Assembly: GCA_964516635.1 (NCBI GenBank)
Contig: CAZEZY010000042.1
Span: 1-17,546 of the forward strand
Length of the DNA stretch: 17,546 nt
Origin: CAZEZY01 sp964516635
GTDB lineage: Bacteria > Pseudomonadota > Gammaproteobacteria > Burkholderiales > Burkholderiaceae_C
Direction: 5' to 3'
Part shown: positions 1 to 8,226 of the stretch, one piece after another
Position numbering within the stretch: position 1 is the first letter of the stretch
How the letters are laid out: each line of letters starts with the position of its first letter
Made by a program: the position numbers and the translations under genes
Notes under the pieces: generated by a model
Database searches by the model: none
Told to the model about the DNA's origin: nothing
The model's input: the letters and a program-made list of their open reading frames with translations, nothing else

Positions 1-904
1 TGTAATTCCAGTACGCCGCGTAGAACTCCATCATGGTGAACTCGGGGTTGTGGCGTACGCTAATGCCTTCGTTGCGGAAGTTGCGGTTGATCTCGAACAC
101 GCGCTCGAAACCGCCCACCAGAAGCCGCTTGAGGTACAACTCGGGGGCAATGCGCAGGAACATGTCCTGCTCCAGGGCATTGTGGTGAGTCACAAAGGGT
201 TTGGCGTTGGCGCCCCCGGGAATGGCGTGCAACATGGGTGTTTCCACTTCCAGGAATTCGTGCTGAACCATGAATTCGCGCATGCTGGTCACGGCCAGGC
301 TGCGCGCCACGAATCGCTGGCGAGCCTGCTCGTCGGTCATCAGATCGACATAGCGCTGGCGGTACTTGATTTCCTGGTCGTGAATGCCATGAAACTTGTC
401 GGGCATGGGGCGCAGGCTCTTGGTGACCAGACGCACCTTGTCGGCATGAATGGTGAGTTCGCCCATCTTGGTCTTGAACAGCACGCCTTCGGCCGCCACG
501 ATGTCACCAAGGTCCCAGTGCTTGAACGCCTCCAGCACCTCGGCGCCCACGCTCTCCAGGTTCAGGTAGATCTGGATGCGCCCGCCGCTGGGCCCGAAGG
601 ACGAGTCCTGCAGCGTGGCAAAACTGGCCTTGCCCATCACCCGCTTGAGCATCATGCGGCCGGCCACGCTGGCGCGGACCTTCAGCGGCTCCAGCATCTC
701 CTTGCTCATGCCGTCGTACTCGGCAAACAGGTCGGCCGCCTTGTGCTGCGGCTTCACGTCGTTTGGAAACGCGGGGCCGTGGCCTGCCGCCTGTGCCTCG
801 CGCAGGGCTCGCAGCTTCTCGCGGCGCTCGGCGATGATGTGGTTCTCTTCGGCGTGCGGGGCGCTGTCGGTGGCCGCAATGGCGGTGTCGGCTGGGGTGG
901 TCAT
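1..904 (-). CDS. lysS: Lysyl-tRNA synthetase, class II (3' part cut by window edge)
   Basis: This gene charges tRNA-Lys with lysine in the cytoplasm. Reading leftwards from the ATG at 904-902 gives 301 residues before the window edge. The visible part holds an OB-fold anticodon-binding region at about residues 75-165, then the start of the class II catalytic domain. The LysS-typical stretch PDKFHGIHDQEIKYRQRY lies near residues 168-185. Class II motif 2, FRNEGISVRHNPEFT, is at 276-290. Family members are about 500 residues, so roughly two fifths of the protein, including motif 3, lies outside. The first ~45 residues are a low-complexity, Ala- and charge-rich leader common in LysS. No clear Shine-Dalgarno sequence precedes the ATG. 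The gene follows rarA on the same strand with a 46-base gap and may be co-transcribed with it. Confidence 0.96.
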   Translation of the reverse strand, partial: MTTPADTAIAATDSAPHAEENHIIAERREKLRALREAQAAGHGPAFPNDVKPQHKAADLFAEYDGMSKEMLEPLKVRASVAGRMMLKRVMGKASFATLQDSSFGPSGGRIQIYLNLESVGAEVLEAFKHWDLGDIVAAEGVLFKTKMGELTIHADKVRLVTKSLRPMPDKFHGIHDQEIKYRQRYVDLMTDEQARQRFVARSLAVTSMREFMVQHEFLEVETPMLHAIPGGANAKPFVTHHNALEQDMFLRIAPELYLKRLLVGGFERVFEINRNFRNEGISVRHNPEFTMMEFYAAYWNY

Positions 905-926
905 GGGCAGGGATCGAAATAGAGGC

Positions 927-942
927 GTGCGCTGCAGCGCAC
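927..942. repeat. 16-bp perfect palindrome between rarA and lysS
   Basis: GTGCGCTGCAGCGCAC equals its own reverse complement. It lies in the 46-base gap between the rarA stop and the lysS start. As RNA it could form a 6-bp GC stem with a TGCA loop. No U-run follows on the minus strand, so it is not a standard terminator. It could be a protein-binding site or a weak processing or attenuation hairpin. Confidence 0.6.
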
Positions 943-950
943 AAAACCCT

Positions 951-2237
951 TCATTTTAATTCGGTGTTCCGCTCGCGCAGGGCCTGCAGCTTTTCACCGA
1001 TGCGGATTTCCAGTCCGCGCGGCACGGGTCGGTAGAACGGCGGCGGCGTGAGCCCGTCCGGAAAATAGTGCTCGCCGGCGGCGAAGGCGTCGGGCTCGTC
1101 GTGGGCGTAGCGGTAACCTTTGCCGTGGTCCAGATCCTTCATCAGCTTCGTGGGTGCGTTGCGCAGGTGCATGGGCACGGGGCGGGTGCCGTCCTGCTTC
1201 ACGAAGGCGCGCATCTCGTTGTAGGCCTGGTAGACCGCGTTGCTTTTGGGCGCCACCGCCAGGTAGACCACCGCTTCGGCCAGCGCCAGTTCGCCTTCGG
1301 GGCTGCCCAGGCGCTCGTACACCTCGGCCGCATCCAGCGCCAGCCGCAGGGCGCGCGGGTCGGCCAGGCCGATGTCCTCCGAGGCCATGCGCACCAGCCG
1401 TCGCGCCAGGTAGCGCGGATCGGCCCCGCCGTCGAGCATGCGCACGAACCAGTACAGCGCGGCATCCGGGTCCGAGCCGCGCACGCTCTTGTGCAGGGCA
1501 CTGATGGTGTCGTAGAACTGCTCGCCGCCCTTGTCGTAGCGGCGCATGCGCTCGCCCAGCACCTTCAGCAGCCAGTCGTCGGTGATCTGGTTCAAGCCCT
1601 GGGCCAAAGCGGTCACGGCCAGGGTTTCCAGCGTGTTCAGCAGGCGCCGGGCGTCGCCATCCGCATAGGCCAGCAGGCGCTCGCGGGCAGCAGGTTCCAT
1701 CGGTGGAACCCCACCCTGGGCGTGGGCACGGTCCATCAGCTCGCCGAGGTCGTCTTCACCCAGGGGCTGCAGCACATACACCGCCGCCCGCGAAAGCAAG
1801 GCCGAATTCACCTCGAAGCTCGGGTTTTCGGTGGTGGCGCCCACAAAGGTGAACAGACCGCTCTCCACGTGCGGCAAAAAGGCATCCTGCTGGCTCTTGT
1901 TGAAGCGGTGCACCTCGTCCACAAACACGATGGTGGGCTGAGGCTGCAAGCCAGTGCGGGCGTGCTCGGCACGCTCGACCGCCTCGCGGATGTCTTTCAC
2001 ACCGCCCAGCACCGCACTGATGGCGATGAACTGGGCATCGAAGGCCTGCGCCATCAGGCGCGCGATGGTGGTCTTGCCCACACCCGGCGGGCCCCAGAAG
2101 ATGCAGCTGTGCGGCCGCCCGGATTCGAACGCCGTGCGCAACGGCATGCCTTCGCCCAGCAGGTGGCGCTGGCCCATGACCTCGGCCAGGGAGTGGGGGC
2201 GCAGGCGCTCGGCCAGCGGCAGATGGGGCGTGTTCAC
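951..2237 (-). CDS. rarA: Replication-associated recombination protein A (RarA/MgsA), AAA+ ATPase
   Basis: This is a clamp-loader-like AAA+ ATPase of the RarA/MgsA/WRNIP1 family, which acts at stalled replication forks. The 428 residues match the family length (E. coli about 447). Walker A GPPGVGKT is at residues 49-56, Walker B IVFVDEVH at 103-110, and the sensor 1 region GATTEN at 133-138. The C-terminal half carries the RarA tetramerisation region, with recognisable KLMKDLDHGKGYRYAHDEP. The start is GTG at 2237-2235. The next in-frame ATG (residue 21) would remove the conserved PLAERLRP segment, so GTG is preferred. It reads towards lysS and diverges from the ABM-domain gene. The ftsK-lolA-rarA order is also found in E. 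coli, which supports the call; here a small opposite-strand gene interrupts it. Confidence 0.96.
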   Translation of the reverse strand: MNTPHLPLAERLRPHSLAEVMGQRHLLGEGMPLRTAFESGRPHSCIFWGPPGVGKTTIARLMAQAFDAQFIAISAVLGGVKDIREAVERAEHARTGLQPQPTIVFVDEVHRFNKSQQDAFLPHVESGLFTFVGATTENPSFEVNSALLSRAAVYVLQPLGEDDLGELMDRAHAQGGVPPMEPAARERLLAYADGDARRLLNTLETLAVTALAQGLNQITDDWLLKVLGERMRRYDKGGEQFYDTISALHKSVRGSDPDAALYWFVRMLDGGADPRYLARRLVRMASEDIGLADPRALRLALDAAEVYERLGSPEGELALAEAVVYLAVAPKSNAVYQAYNEMRAFVKQDGTRPVPMHLRNAPTKLMKDLDHGKGYRYAHDEPDAFAAGEHYFPDGLTPPPFYRPVPRGLEIRIGEKLQALRERNTELK

Positions 2238-2259
2238 CGTCAGTTCAGACCATTCAGGA

Positions 2260-2300
2260 CCATGTCACGATTGTGGCGCAGGTGGCTGATCGTGACATGG
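2260..2300. repeat. 12-bp perfect inverted repeat in the rarA/ABM divergent intergenic region
   Basis: CCATGTCACGAT (2260-2271) and ATCGTGACATGG (2289-2300) are exact reverse complements separated by 17 bases. The repeat lies between two divergent starts (2237 and 2329). A smaller dyad, TGGCC/GGCCA (2298-2302/2311-2315), overlaps its right end. It could be an operator or a hairpin in the 5' leader of the monooxygenase gene. No regulator gene is adjacent. Confidence 0.7.
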
Positions 2301-2328
2301 CCGACAATGCGGCCACCACTGCCCATTC

Positions 2329-2640
2329 ATGACTGCCATGATCCTCGAACACGCCGACATTCGCATCGACCCCGCTCGCGCCACCGAATTTGAAGCCGCC
2401 ATTGAACGCGGCGTCACCACCGTCATCGCCCATGCCCAGGGTTTTCAGGGTTACAAGGTCAACCGCAGCCAGGAAACGCCCGGCCGCTATGTGCTGACGA
2501 TTTTCTGGAACACCCTCGAAGACCACACCGTGGGATTCCGCCAGTCGGCAGCATTTGCCGAATGGCGTGCCCTCGTGGGCCCCTTTTTCGCGCAACCGCC
2601 GATCGTGGAACACTTCGAACTGGTCTGCCAATCGGCCTGA
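2329..2640 (+). CDS. ABM (antibiotic biosynthesis monooxygenase) domain protein
   Basis: This is a small dimeric alpha+beta barrel protein of 103 residues. It fits the ABM/YgiN-like fold: an N-terminal strand MILEHADIRI, a helix with ATEFEAAIERGV, then GFQGYKVNRSQETPGRYVLTIFW and DHTVGFRQSAAFAEWRALVGPFF, which is the usual ABM helix pattern. Family members include quinone-modifying monooxygenases, haem-degrading proteins and many of unknown substrate; I cannot assign one here. The start could be ATG 2329 or ATG 2338. Neither has a clear Shine-Dalgarno sequence, and both keep the whole domain. It is divergent from rarA and convergent with lolA (29-base gap, no obvious terminator). It interrupts an otherwise conserved lolA-rarA arrangement. 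Confidence 0.85.
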   Translation: MTAMILEHADIRIDPARATEFEAAIERGVTTVIAHAQGFQGYKVNRSQETPGRYVLTIFWNTLEDHTVGFRQSAAFAEWRALVGPFFAQPPIVEHFELVCQSA

Positions 2641-2669
2641 TCGAGCGCCGGCTTGCCGCCCTTGAGCCG

Positions 2670-3320
2670 TCACTGCCGGATCACGTCGGCGCCTGCAGGC
2701 GGCTGGAAGCGGAAATGGCCGGGACCCCATCCGGGCTGCAGGTTCATGGCTTCGAAACGCATGACCGAGCGCTGTCCAAAGCTGTCCAGCATGTCCAGTA
2801 CCGCCAGCTGACCTTCCCGGAACCCCAGCCGGATCGATTGCAACTGCCCCTCTCGTTGTCTCGGGGTGGCGACCACCCAGGCCAGTCCCTCGGCATCTGG
2901 GAGGTTTCGCAATTCGAAGACCTGCTTCAAACCGCTCAGATCGGGCGATGCGGCAATCAGCGCGGCCGGTGTCTGGCTCAGCACGTCCTGCTGGGCCCGT
3001 GACGTCACCTGATTCAGGTCCACGTCATGGAGCCAGAGCGTCTGACCGTCGGCCACGATGGTCTGCTCAAACGGATGGGTGTAAACAAAGCGGAAGCGAT
3101 CGGGCCGCTGGAATTCGAACACCCCACGGCTGGTGCGGGCCCGGGGGGCCGGTTCGCCGTCCTTGCGAGGGGATGTCACCGTCTGAGTGAAGGCGGCTTT
3201 CCCCTGCTGGGTCTGGCGGAGAAACGTTTCCAGGGCCGTCAGGCCATTGGCATGAGCGGACAATGACAGGGTGACCCCCGCCAGGGCTGCGGTCAAGAGC
3301 AGGATTCGACGTTGCATCAT
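2670..3320 (-). CDS. lolA: Outer-membrane lipoprotein carrier protein LolA
   Basis: This is the periplasmic chaperone that takes lipoproteins from the LolCDE complex and hands them to the outer membrane. The 216 residues match the family. A signal peptide is clear: basic MMQRR, a hydrophobic core LLLTAALAGVTLSLS, and probable cleavage after AHA (residue 24). The mature part begins as LolA usually does (LETFLRQTQQGKAAFTQTV). It continues with SRGVFEFQRPDRFRFVYTHPFEQTIVADGQTLWLHDVDLNQVT, the core of the LolA half-barrel. Two tandem ATG codons exist (3320 and 3317), and only two bases separate the first from the N gap. The ribosome-binding site and upstream region are therefore missing and the start cannot be settled. 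It lies downstream of ftsK, as in many proteobacteria. Confidence 0.95.
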   Translation of the reverse strand: MMQRRILLLTAALAGVTLSLSAHANGLTALETFLRQTQQGKAAFTQTVTSPRKDGEPAPRARTSRGVFEFQRPDRFRFVYTHPFEQTIVADGQTLWLHDVDLNQVTSRAQQDVLSQTPAALIAASPDLSGLKQVFELRNLPDAEGLAWVVATPRQREGQLQSIRLGFREGQLAVLDMLDSFGQRSVMRFEAMNLQPGWGPGHFRFQPPAGADVIRQ

Positions 3321-3322
3321 GG

Positions 3323-3422
3323 NNNNNNNNNNNNNNNNNNNNNNNNNNNNNNNNNNNNNNNNNNNNNNNNNNNNNNNNNNNNNNNNNNNNNNNNNNNNNN
3401 NNNNNNNNNNNNNNNNNNNNNN
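3323..3422. other. Assembly gap of 100 N
   Basis: Exactly 100 consecutive N separate the last visible codons of ftsK from the start of lolA. A round 100 is a common placeholder for a gap of unknown size. FtsK already shows nearly its whole gamma domain, so the missing part probably holds only a few ftsK codons, its stop and the lolA leader. That is an inference. Confidence 0.98.
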
Positions 3423-5833
3423 ACCAGAATATCGCGCTGGCCGCTGGCGGTGAGCGCACTGACCAGCCCCGCGTTTTCCATGTCTTCCAGCAGGCGGGCG
3501 GCTCGGTTGTAGCCGATTTTCAGCTTGCGCTGCACGTAGCTGATGCTGGCTTTGCGGTCTTGGAGCACGATGGCCACGGCCTGATCGTATAGGGGGTCTT
3601 TCTCGCCTCCGGCATCGCCCTCCCCGAAGAGGTCTCCCGCGCCTCCCTCGCCGTCGCCGGCGCCCTCCAGCACCCCGTCTATGTAGTCTGGTTCGCCATA
3701 CTGCGCCTTCAGATAGGCCACCACGCGATGCACCTCGTCATCGCTCACAAAAGCGCCGTGCACCCGGGTCGGGAAACCCGTGCCACTGGGCATGTAGAGC
3801 ATGTCGCCCATGCCAAGCAAGGCCTCGGCGCCCATCTGGTCCAGAATGGTGCGGCTGTCGATCTTGCTGCTGACCTGAAAGCTGATCCGCGTGGGAATAT
3901 TGGCCTTGATCAGACCGGTGATCACGTCCACCGACGGGCGCTGGGTGGCCAGGATGAGGTGAATGCCCGCCGCTCGGGCCTTCTGCGCCAGTCGGGCAAT
4001 CAGTTCCTCGATCTTCTTGCCCACCACCATCATCAGGTCGGCCAGTTCGTCGATCACCACCACGATGTAGGGCAGTCGCTCCAGCGGTTCAGGCTGTTCG
4101 GGGGTCAGGCTGAACGGATTGGGCAACGACTCCCCTCTGGCCGCCGCCTCGTCGATCTTGGTGTTGTAGCCGGCCAGGTTGCGCACCCCCACCTTGCTCA
4201 TCAGGCGGTAACGCTTTTCCATCTCGCCCACGCACCAGTTGAGGCCTTGCGCGGCCTGCTTCATGTCGGTCACCACGGGGGCCAGCAGGTGCGGAATCCC
4301 TTCGTACACGCTGAGTTCCAGCATCTTGGGGTCGATGAGCAGCAGGCGCACGTCTCGGGCATCGGCCTTGTACAGCAGGCTCAAGATCATGGCATTGATC
4401 CCCACCGACTTGCCGGAACCCGTGGTGCCCGCCACCAAGCAGTGCGGCATCTTGGCCAGGTCGGCCACGATGGGGTGGCCGGCAATGTCCTTGCCCAGGC
4501 CCATGGTCAGCAGGCTCTTGGCGTCGTGATAGACCTGCGAGCCGAGGATTTCACTGAGCTTGATGGTCTGGCGTTTGGCGTTGGGAAGTTCCAGCGCCAT
4601 GATATTTTTGCCAGGGATGGTCTCGATGACGCGGATGCTCACCAGCGACAGGGAACGCGCCAGGTCCTTGGCGAGGTTCACCACCTGCGAGCCTTTCACG
4701 CCGGTGGCCGGTTCGATCTCGTAGCGGGTGATCACCGGCCCGGGCTGGGCCGCCACCACTTGCACCTCCACGCCAAAATCGCGCAGCTTTTTCTCGATCA
4801 GGCGGCTGGTCATCTCCAGGGTTTCAGGCGCCACGGTGGCGTGCTGTCGTCCTGCCGAGTCCAGCAGATCGATCTGCGGCAGCTTGGTGTCGGTCAGATC
4901 CTGAAAGAGCGGCTTCTGCCGCTCTTTCGCGACGCGCGTGCTCACCGGCACTTCTGCCAGTGTGGGCTCGATCTGGAGCGACTTGGCCTTCGCTTTGCCC
5001 CGAAGTGGCTGCTCGGGTTCGTCGGCCAGCAAAGGCAGCGATGGGGTCGCATCCATAGGGTGTGACGGGTGCGCCTCCTCGTACACCGACTCTTCCATGG
5101 CCCGTTCCCGCGCGGCCTGCTGACCGATCCGGACATCTTCGTCTGCCTCGCGGCGTTCGCGCCGGCTTTCGATCCAGCCGTCGAGCCAGCGTCCCAGCCC
5201 TTCGGCCGTGTGGGCCCAGGAAAAACGGAACACCCAGGCCATGGTCACCAGCAGGAGCACGATGGCCAGCAAGGCAGAGCCGGTGGCACCGAACCAGCGA
5301 ATGGCCAGTGGGCCGAGCAGGGAGCCCAGCACGCCACCGGAATCGCCGGGCAACCAGGCGTCCCAGCGGTGAAGGCGGCTCCATTCGAGAACGGCACTGG
5401 CCATCAGCAACAGCGACATGCCGGACCAGAACAGCAAGCGCTGACCACCCCGTCGGTGCCACCAGCCCAAGGGCTGCGCCGGGTCATCGACAGGGCTGCC
5501 TGCCAGACCATGGCCTCTCAGCCAGCGAGCCAGCGCCGCCAGCCAGCTTCGCACACCGGCCAGCAGCAGCCACCAGACCGACATACCCAGCAGGTAATAG
5601 CTCAGGTCGGCGAGCCAGGCCCCCGTCTGCCCTCCCCAGTTCATGACCTCGCCGGTCCCAGCGCCCGACGTGGACCACGCGGCATCCTGCAGGGAATGCG
5701 ATACCAGGGCTATGAGCCAGAACAGCAGACCCGCCGCACCAAGCAGGAGGGCAAATTCGTGCGCAAACCGCTTCAGCCCGGTGGGCGCGCCATGGGCATT
5801 GTCTTTGTTGAGGGTGTTCAATGAATAAGTCAT
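3423..5833 (-). CDS. ftsK: DNA translocase FtsK (C-terminal end lost in the assembly gap)
   Basis: FtsK pumps chromosomal DNA at the division septum and activates XerCD at dif. 803 codons are visible. The N-terminal membrane domain has about four hydrophobic segments (near residues 27-46, 72-95, 131-150 and 183-203). A short charged linker follows at about 205-330. The alpha/beta motor domain has Walker A GTTGSGKS at 469-476, Walker B VVVIDELADL at 591-600, and the ILATQRPSVDVITG segment at 627-640. The winged-helix gamma domain starts near DPLYDQAV (746) and reaches SGQRDIL before the gap. Typical FtsK proteins end a few residues later. The linker is short compared with E. coli FtsK, as in many betaproteobacteria. 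The start ATG at 5833 has GGTGAG a few bases upstream. It diverges from trxB. Confidence 0.97.
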
Positions 5834-5883
5834 GGCTCACCGTGAAGCTTAACCCAGCACCGACGCATTGAAACGCGCCTCCC

Positions 5884-5889
5884 TACAAT
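5884..5889 (+). promoter_or_regulatory. Candidate -10 element for trxB
   Basis: TACAAT matches the sigma-70 -10 consensus at five of six positions and lies 34 bases before the trxB start. I find no good -35 at 16-18 bases, so this is tentative. The 90-base ftsK/trxB intergenic region must hold promoters for both directions unless trxB is read from elsewhere. Confidence 0.35.
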
Positions 5890-5923
5890 ACCTGCGAACG
5901 ATCCGCACGACTGGAACCCTCTC

Positions 5924-6871
<948 letters not shown>

Positions 6872-6895
6872 TCGTCCGCAGCGCGTCCAAAAATT

Positions 6896-6901
6896 TATAC
6901 T
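6896..6901 (+). promoter_or_regulatory. Candidate -10 element for the TetR gene
   Basis: TATACT matches TATAAT at five of six positions. Its downstream edge is six bases before the A of the ATG at 6908, so transcription would begin at or next to the start codon. No convincing -35 is present at 17 bases. Confidence 0.4.
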
Positions 6902-6904
6902 CAT

Positions 6905-6928
6905 GGAATGAACCATTTGGTACATTCC
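6905..6928. promoter_or_regulatory. Imperfect 24-bp palindrome overlapping the TetR start: probable operator O1
   Basis: The site reads GGAATG-A-ACCA-TT-TGGT-A-CATTCC. Ten of eleven symmetric pairs match and the only mismatch is A opposite A. It contains the ATG at 6908-6910. Its core TGAACCATTTGGTACA resembles the known RutR-type site TTGACCANNTGGTCAA of the TetR family. The inner block 6911-6924 matches 12 of 14 bases at 7647-7660, before the TRAP operon. Confidence 0.65.
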
Positions 6929-7600
6929 TCAGAAGTCCGCCCGGCTGGGCGGCGCCGGTCCAATGGCCGGGAAACTACGCGCACCAACGACCCTGAACGG
7001 ACGATGGCCAACATCCTGGAGGTGGCCACGCGTGAGTTTTCTGAAAAAGGTCTGGCTGGTGCACGCATCGACGACATTGCAGAAGCCACGCAAACCAGCA
7101 AGCGCATGATCTATTACTACTTTGGTAGTAAAGAAGGGCTATATCTGGCAGTGCTGGAAGACAGCTATCGGCGCATGCGGGCCAATGAAGCAGCTCTGCA
7201 TCTGGAAGACATGCCGCCAGAAGAGGCGCTGCGGCGACTGGTCGCCTACACTGTGGATCATCACCGCATGGATGAGCCGTTTATCCGGCTGGTCATGTCC
7301 GAGAACATCAATCGGGGCCAGTACTTGGCACAGAGCCCATTTATCCAGGCACTCAATGTGCCTGCGATATCGGCCATTGCCCAGCTGTATGAGCGCGGAG
7401 TGCGCGAGGGTGTTTTTCGTGCCGGACTCGATCCACTCGACATCCACTGGGCCATCTCTGCGCTGGCGGTGTTCAACGTGTCCAACCGACACACGTTCGA
7501 CCTGATCTTCAAGAGCGACAGTCAATCGGCAGAGGCTGTGGCGCACCGCAACGACCTGGCGGTCGAGTTGATCGTGCGCTTTCTGCGATTTGCTGCCTGA
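6908..7600 (+). CDS. TetR/AcrR-family transcriptional regulator
   Basis: This is a one-component regulator with an N-terminal TetR helix-turn-helix (about residues 36-80: ILEVATREFSEKG, GARIDDIAEATQTSKRMIYYYFGSKEGLYLAVL) and an all-helical ligand-binding/dimerisation domain to residue 230. The HTH and its wing resemble RutR/NicS-type regulators. The only in-frame ATG before the conserved NDPERT stretch is 6908; the ATG at 7004 would delete that stretch. The chosen start lies inside a palindrome and just after a candidate -10 element, so the message may be leaderless and autorepressed. It lies directly upstream of the TRAP/dehydrogenase operon on the same strand. It is likely the local regulator and probably responds to the imported compound or an intermediate, which is inference. 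Its base composition is less GC-rich than trxB. Confidence 0.9.
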   Translation: MNHLVHSSEVRPAGRRRSNGRETTRTNDPERTMANILEVATREFSEKGLAGARIDDIAEATQTSKRMIYYYFGSKEGLYLAVLEDSYRRMRANEAALHLEDMPPEEALRRLVAYTVDHHRMDEPFIRLVMSENINRGQYLAQSPFIQALNVPAISAIAQLYERGVREGVFRAGLDPLDIHWAISALAVFNVSNRHTFDLIFKSDSQSAEAVAHRNDLAVELIVRFLRFAA

Positions 7601-7643
7601 CTCTGCCCACAGGCATGCCTTAATGGTTTACCCCAATTAAAAA

Positions 7644-7660
7644 ACTAACCAGTTAGTACA
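7644..7660. promoter_or_regulatory. Palindrome before the TRAP operon: probable operator O2
   Basis: ACTAAC-CA-GTTAGT (7644-7657) has perfect 6-bp arms. The overlapping block AACCAGTTAGTACA (7647-7660) matches the O1 block AACCATTTGGTACA at 12 of 14 bases. It lies 24-40 bases before the first TRAP gene, in an AT-rich stretch where a core promoter is expected. The best dyad centre is shifted by two bases relative to O1, so one shared binding protein is likely but not proven. Confidence 0.6.
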
Positions 7661-7683
7661 AAATTACCAGCATGGAGAGAATC

Positions 7684-8196
7684 ATGCTGAACCGCTTGCT
7701 GGATCATTACTGTCGCCTGATGTCCGTCATCATGGCAGCTTGCCTGGCCGTGATGGTGGTGATGGTGTTTGGGAACGTGGTGTTGCGCTACGGCCTGAAT
7801 TCGGGCATCACGGCCTCGGAAGAGCTGTCGCGGTGGCTTTTTTTATGGGTGATTTTCCTGGGAGCGACGGTCGCCGTGCGTGAGCGGTCTCACATGGGCA
7901 TGGACATGGTGCTGATGGCCTTGCCCCCCATGCTGCAGCGCATCTGCTTGCTGATTGGCCACGGCCTCATGCTCTGGGTCAACTGGCTAATGTTTCAGGG
8001 CAGCCTGGTACAAACCCAGATCAACTGGGATGTGCTGGCTCCAGTGACCGGCTTGCCGCAAGGTTGGCTCTATTCCTCGGGCGTGTTGTTTTCCGTGTCC
8101 ACCGGGATCATGCTGACCATCGACATGTGGCGAATCGCAACGGGTGAACTCACGCTGGGTCAGATGCAGCCCACCGACAAAACGGAACCCACCTGA
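7684..8196 (+). CDS. TRAP transporter small permease subunit (DctQ-type)
   Basis: This is the small four-helix membrane subunit of a tripartite ATP-independent periplasmic transporter. It pairs with the large permease. The 170 residues have four hydrophobic segments (about 13-33, 49-67, 86-104 and 128-147). The family signature FGNVVLRYGLNSGITASEE, then LSRWLFLWVIFLGATVAVRERSHMGMD, is present. I chose ATG 7684 because GGAGAG (7674-7679) sits at proper Shine-Dalgarno distance; the in-frame ATG at 7672 lies before that site. It is the first gene of the operon, 83 bases after the TetR gene, with a palindromic operator in between. The subunit order here is Q-M-P rather than the commoner P-Q-M. 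Confidence 0.93.
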   Translation: MLNRLLDHYCRLMSVIMAACLAVMVVMVFGNVVLRYGLNSGITASEELSRWLFLWVIFLGATVAVRERSHMGMDMVLMALPPMLQRICLLIGHGLMLWVNWLMFQGSLVQTQINWDVLAPVTGLPQGWLYSSGVLFSVSTGIMLTIDMWRIATGELTLGQMQPTDKTEPT

Positions 8197-8226
8197 GCCT
8201 CGCAGACGACCTGAACGGAACACGTC

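Noticed and set aside
1068..2393. 441-codon open frame on the plus strand opposite rarA
   Set aside because: It is a reverse-strand shadow of a GC-rich gene: His/Gln/Gly-rich, no recognisable domain, and rarA is certain on the other strand.
3728..5065. 445-codon open frame opposite ftsK
   Set aside because: Antisense shadow of the FtsK motor domain, low-complexity His/Gln composition.
7611..7620. AGGCATGCCT palindrome after the TetR gene, considered as a terminator
   Set aside because: The stem is too short and no real T-run follows.
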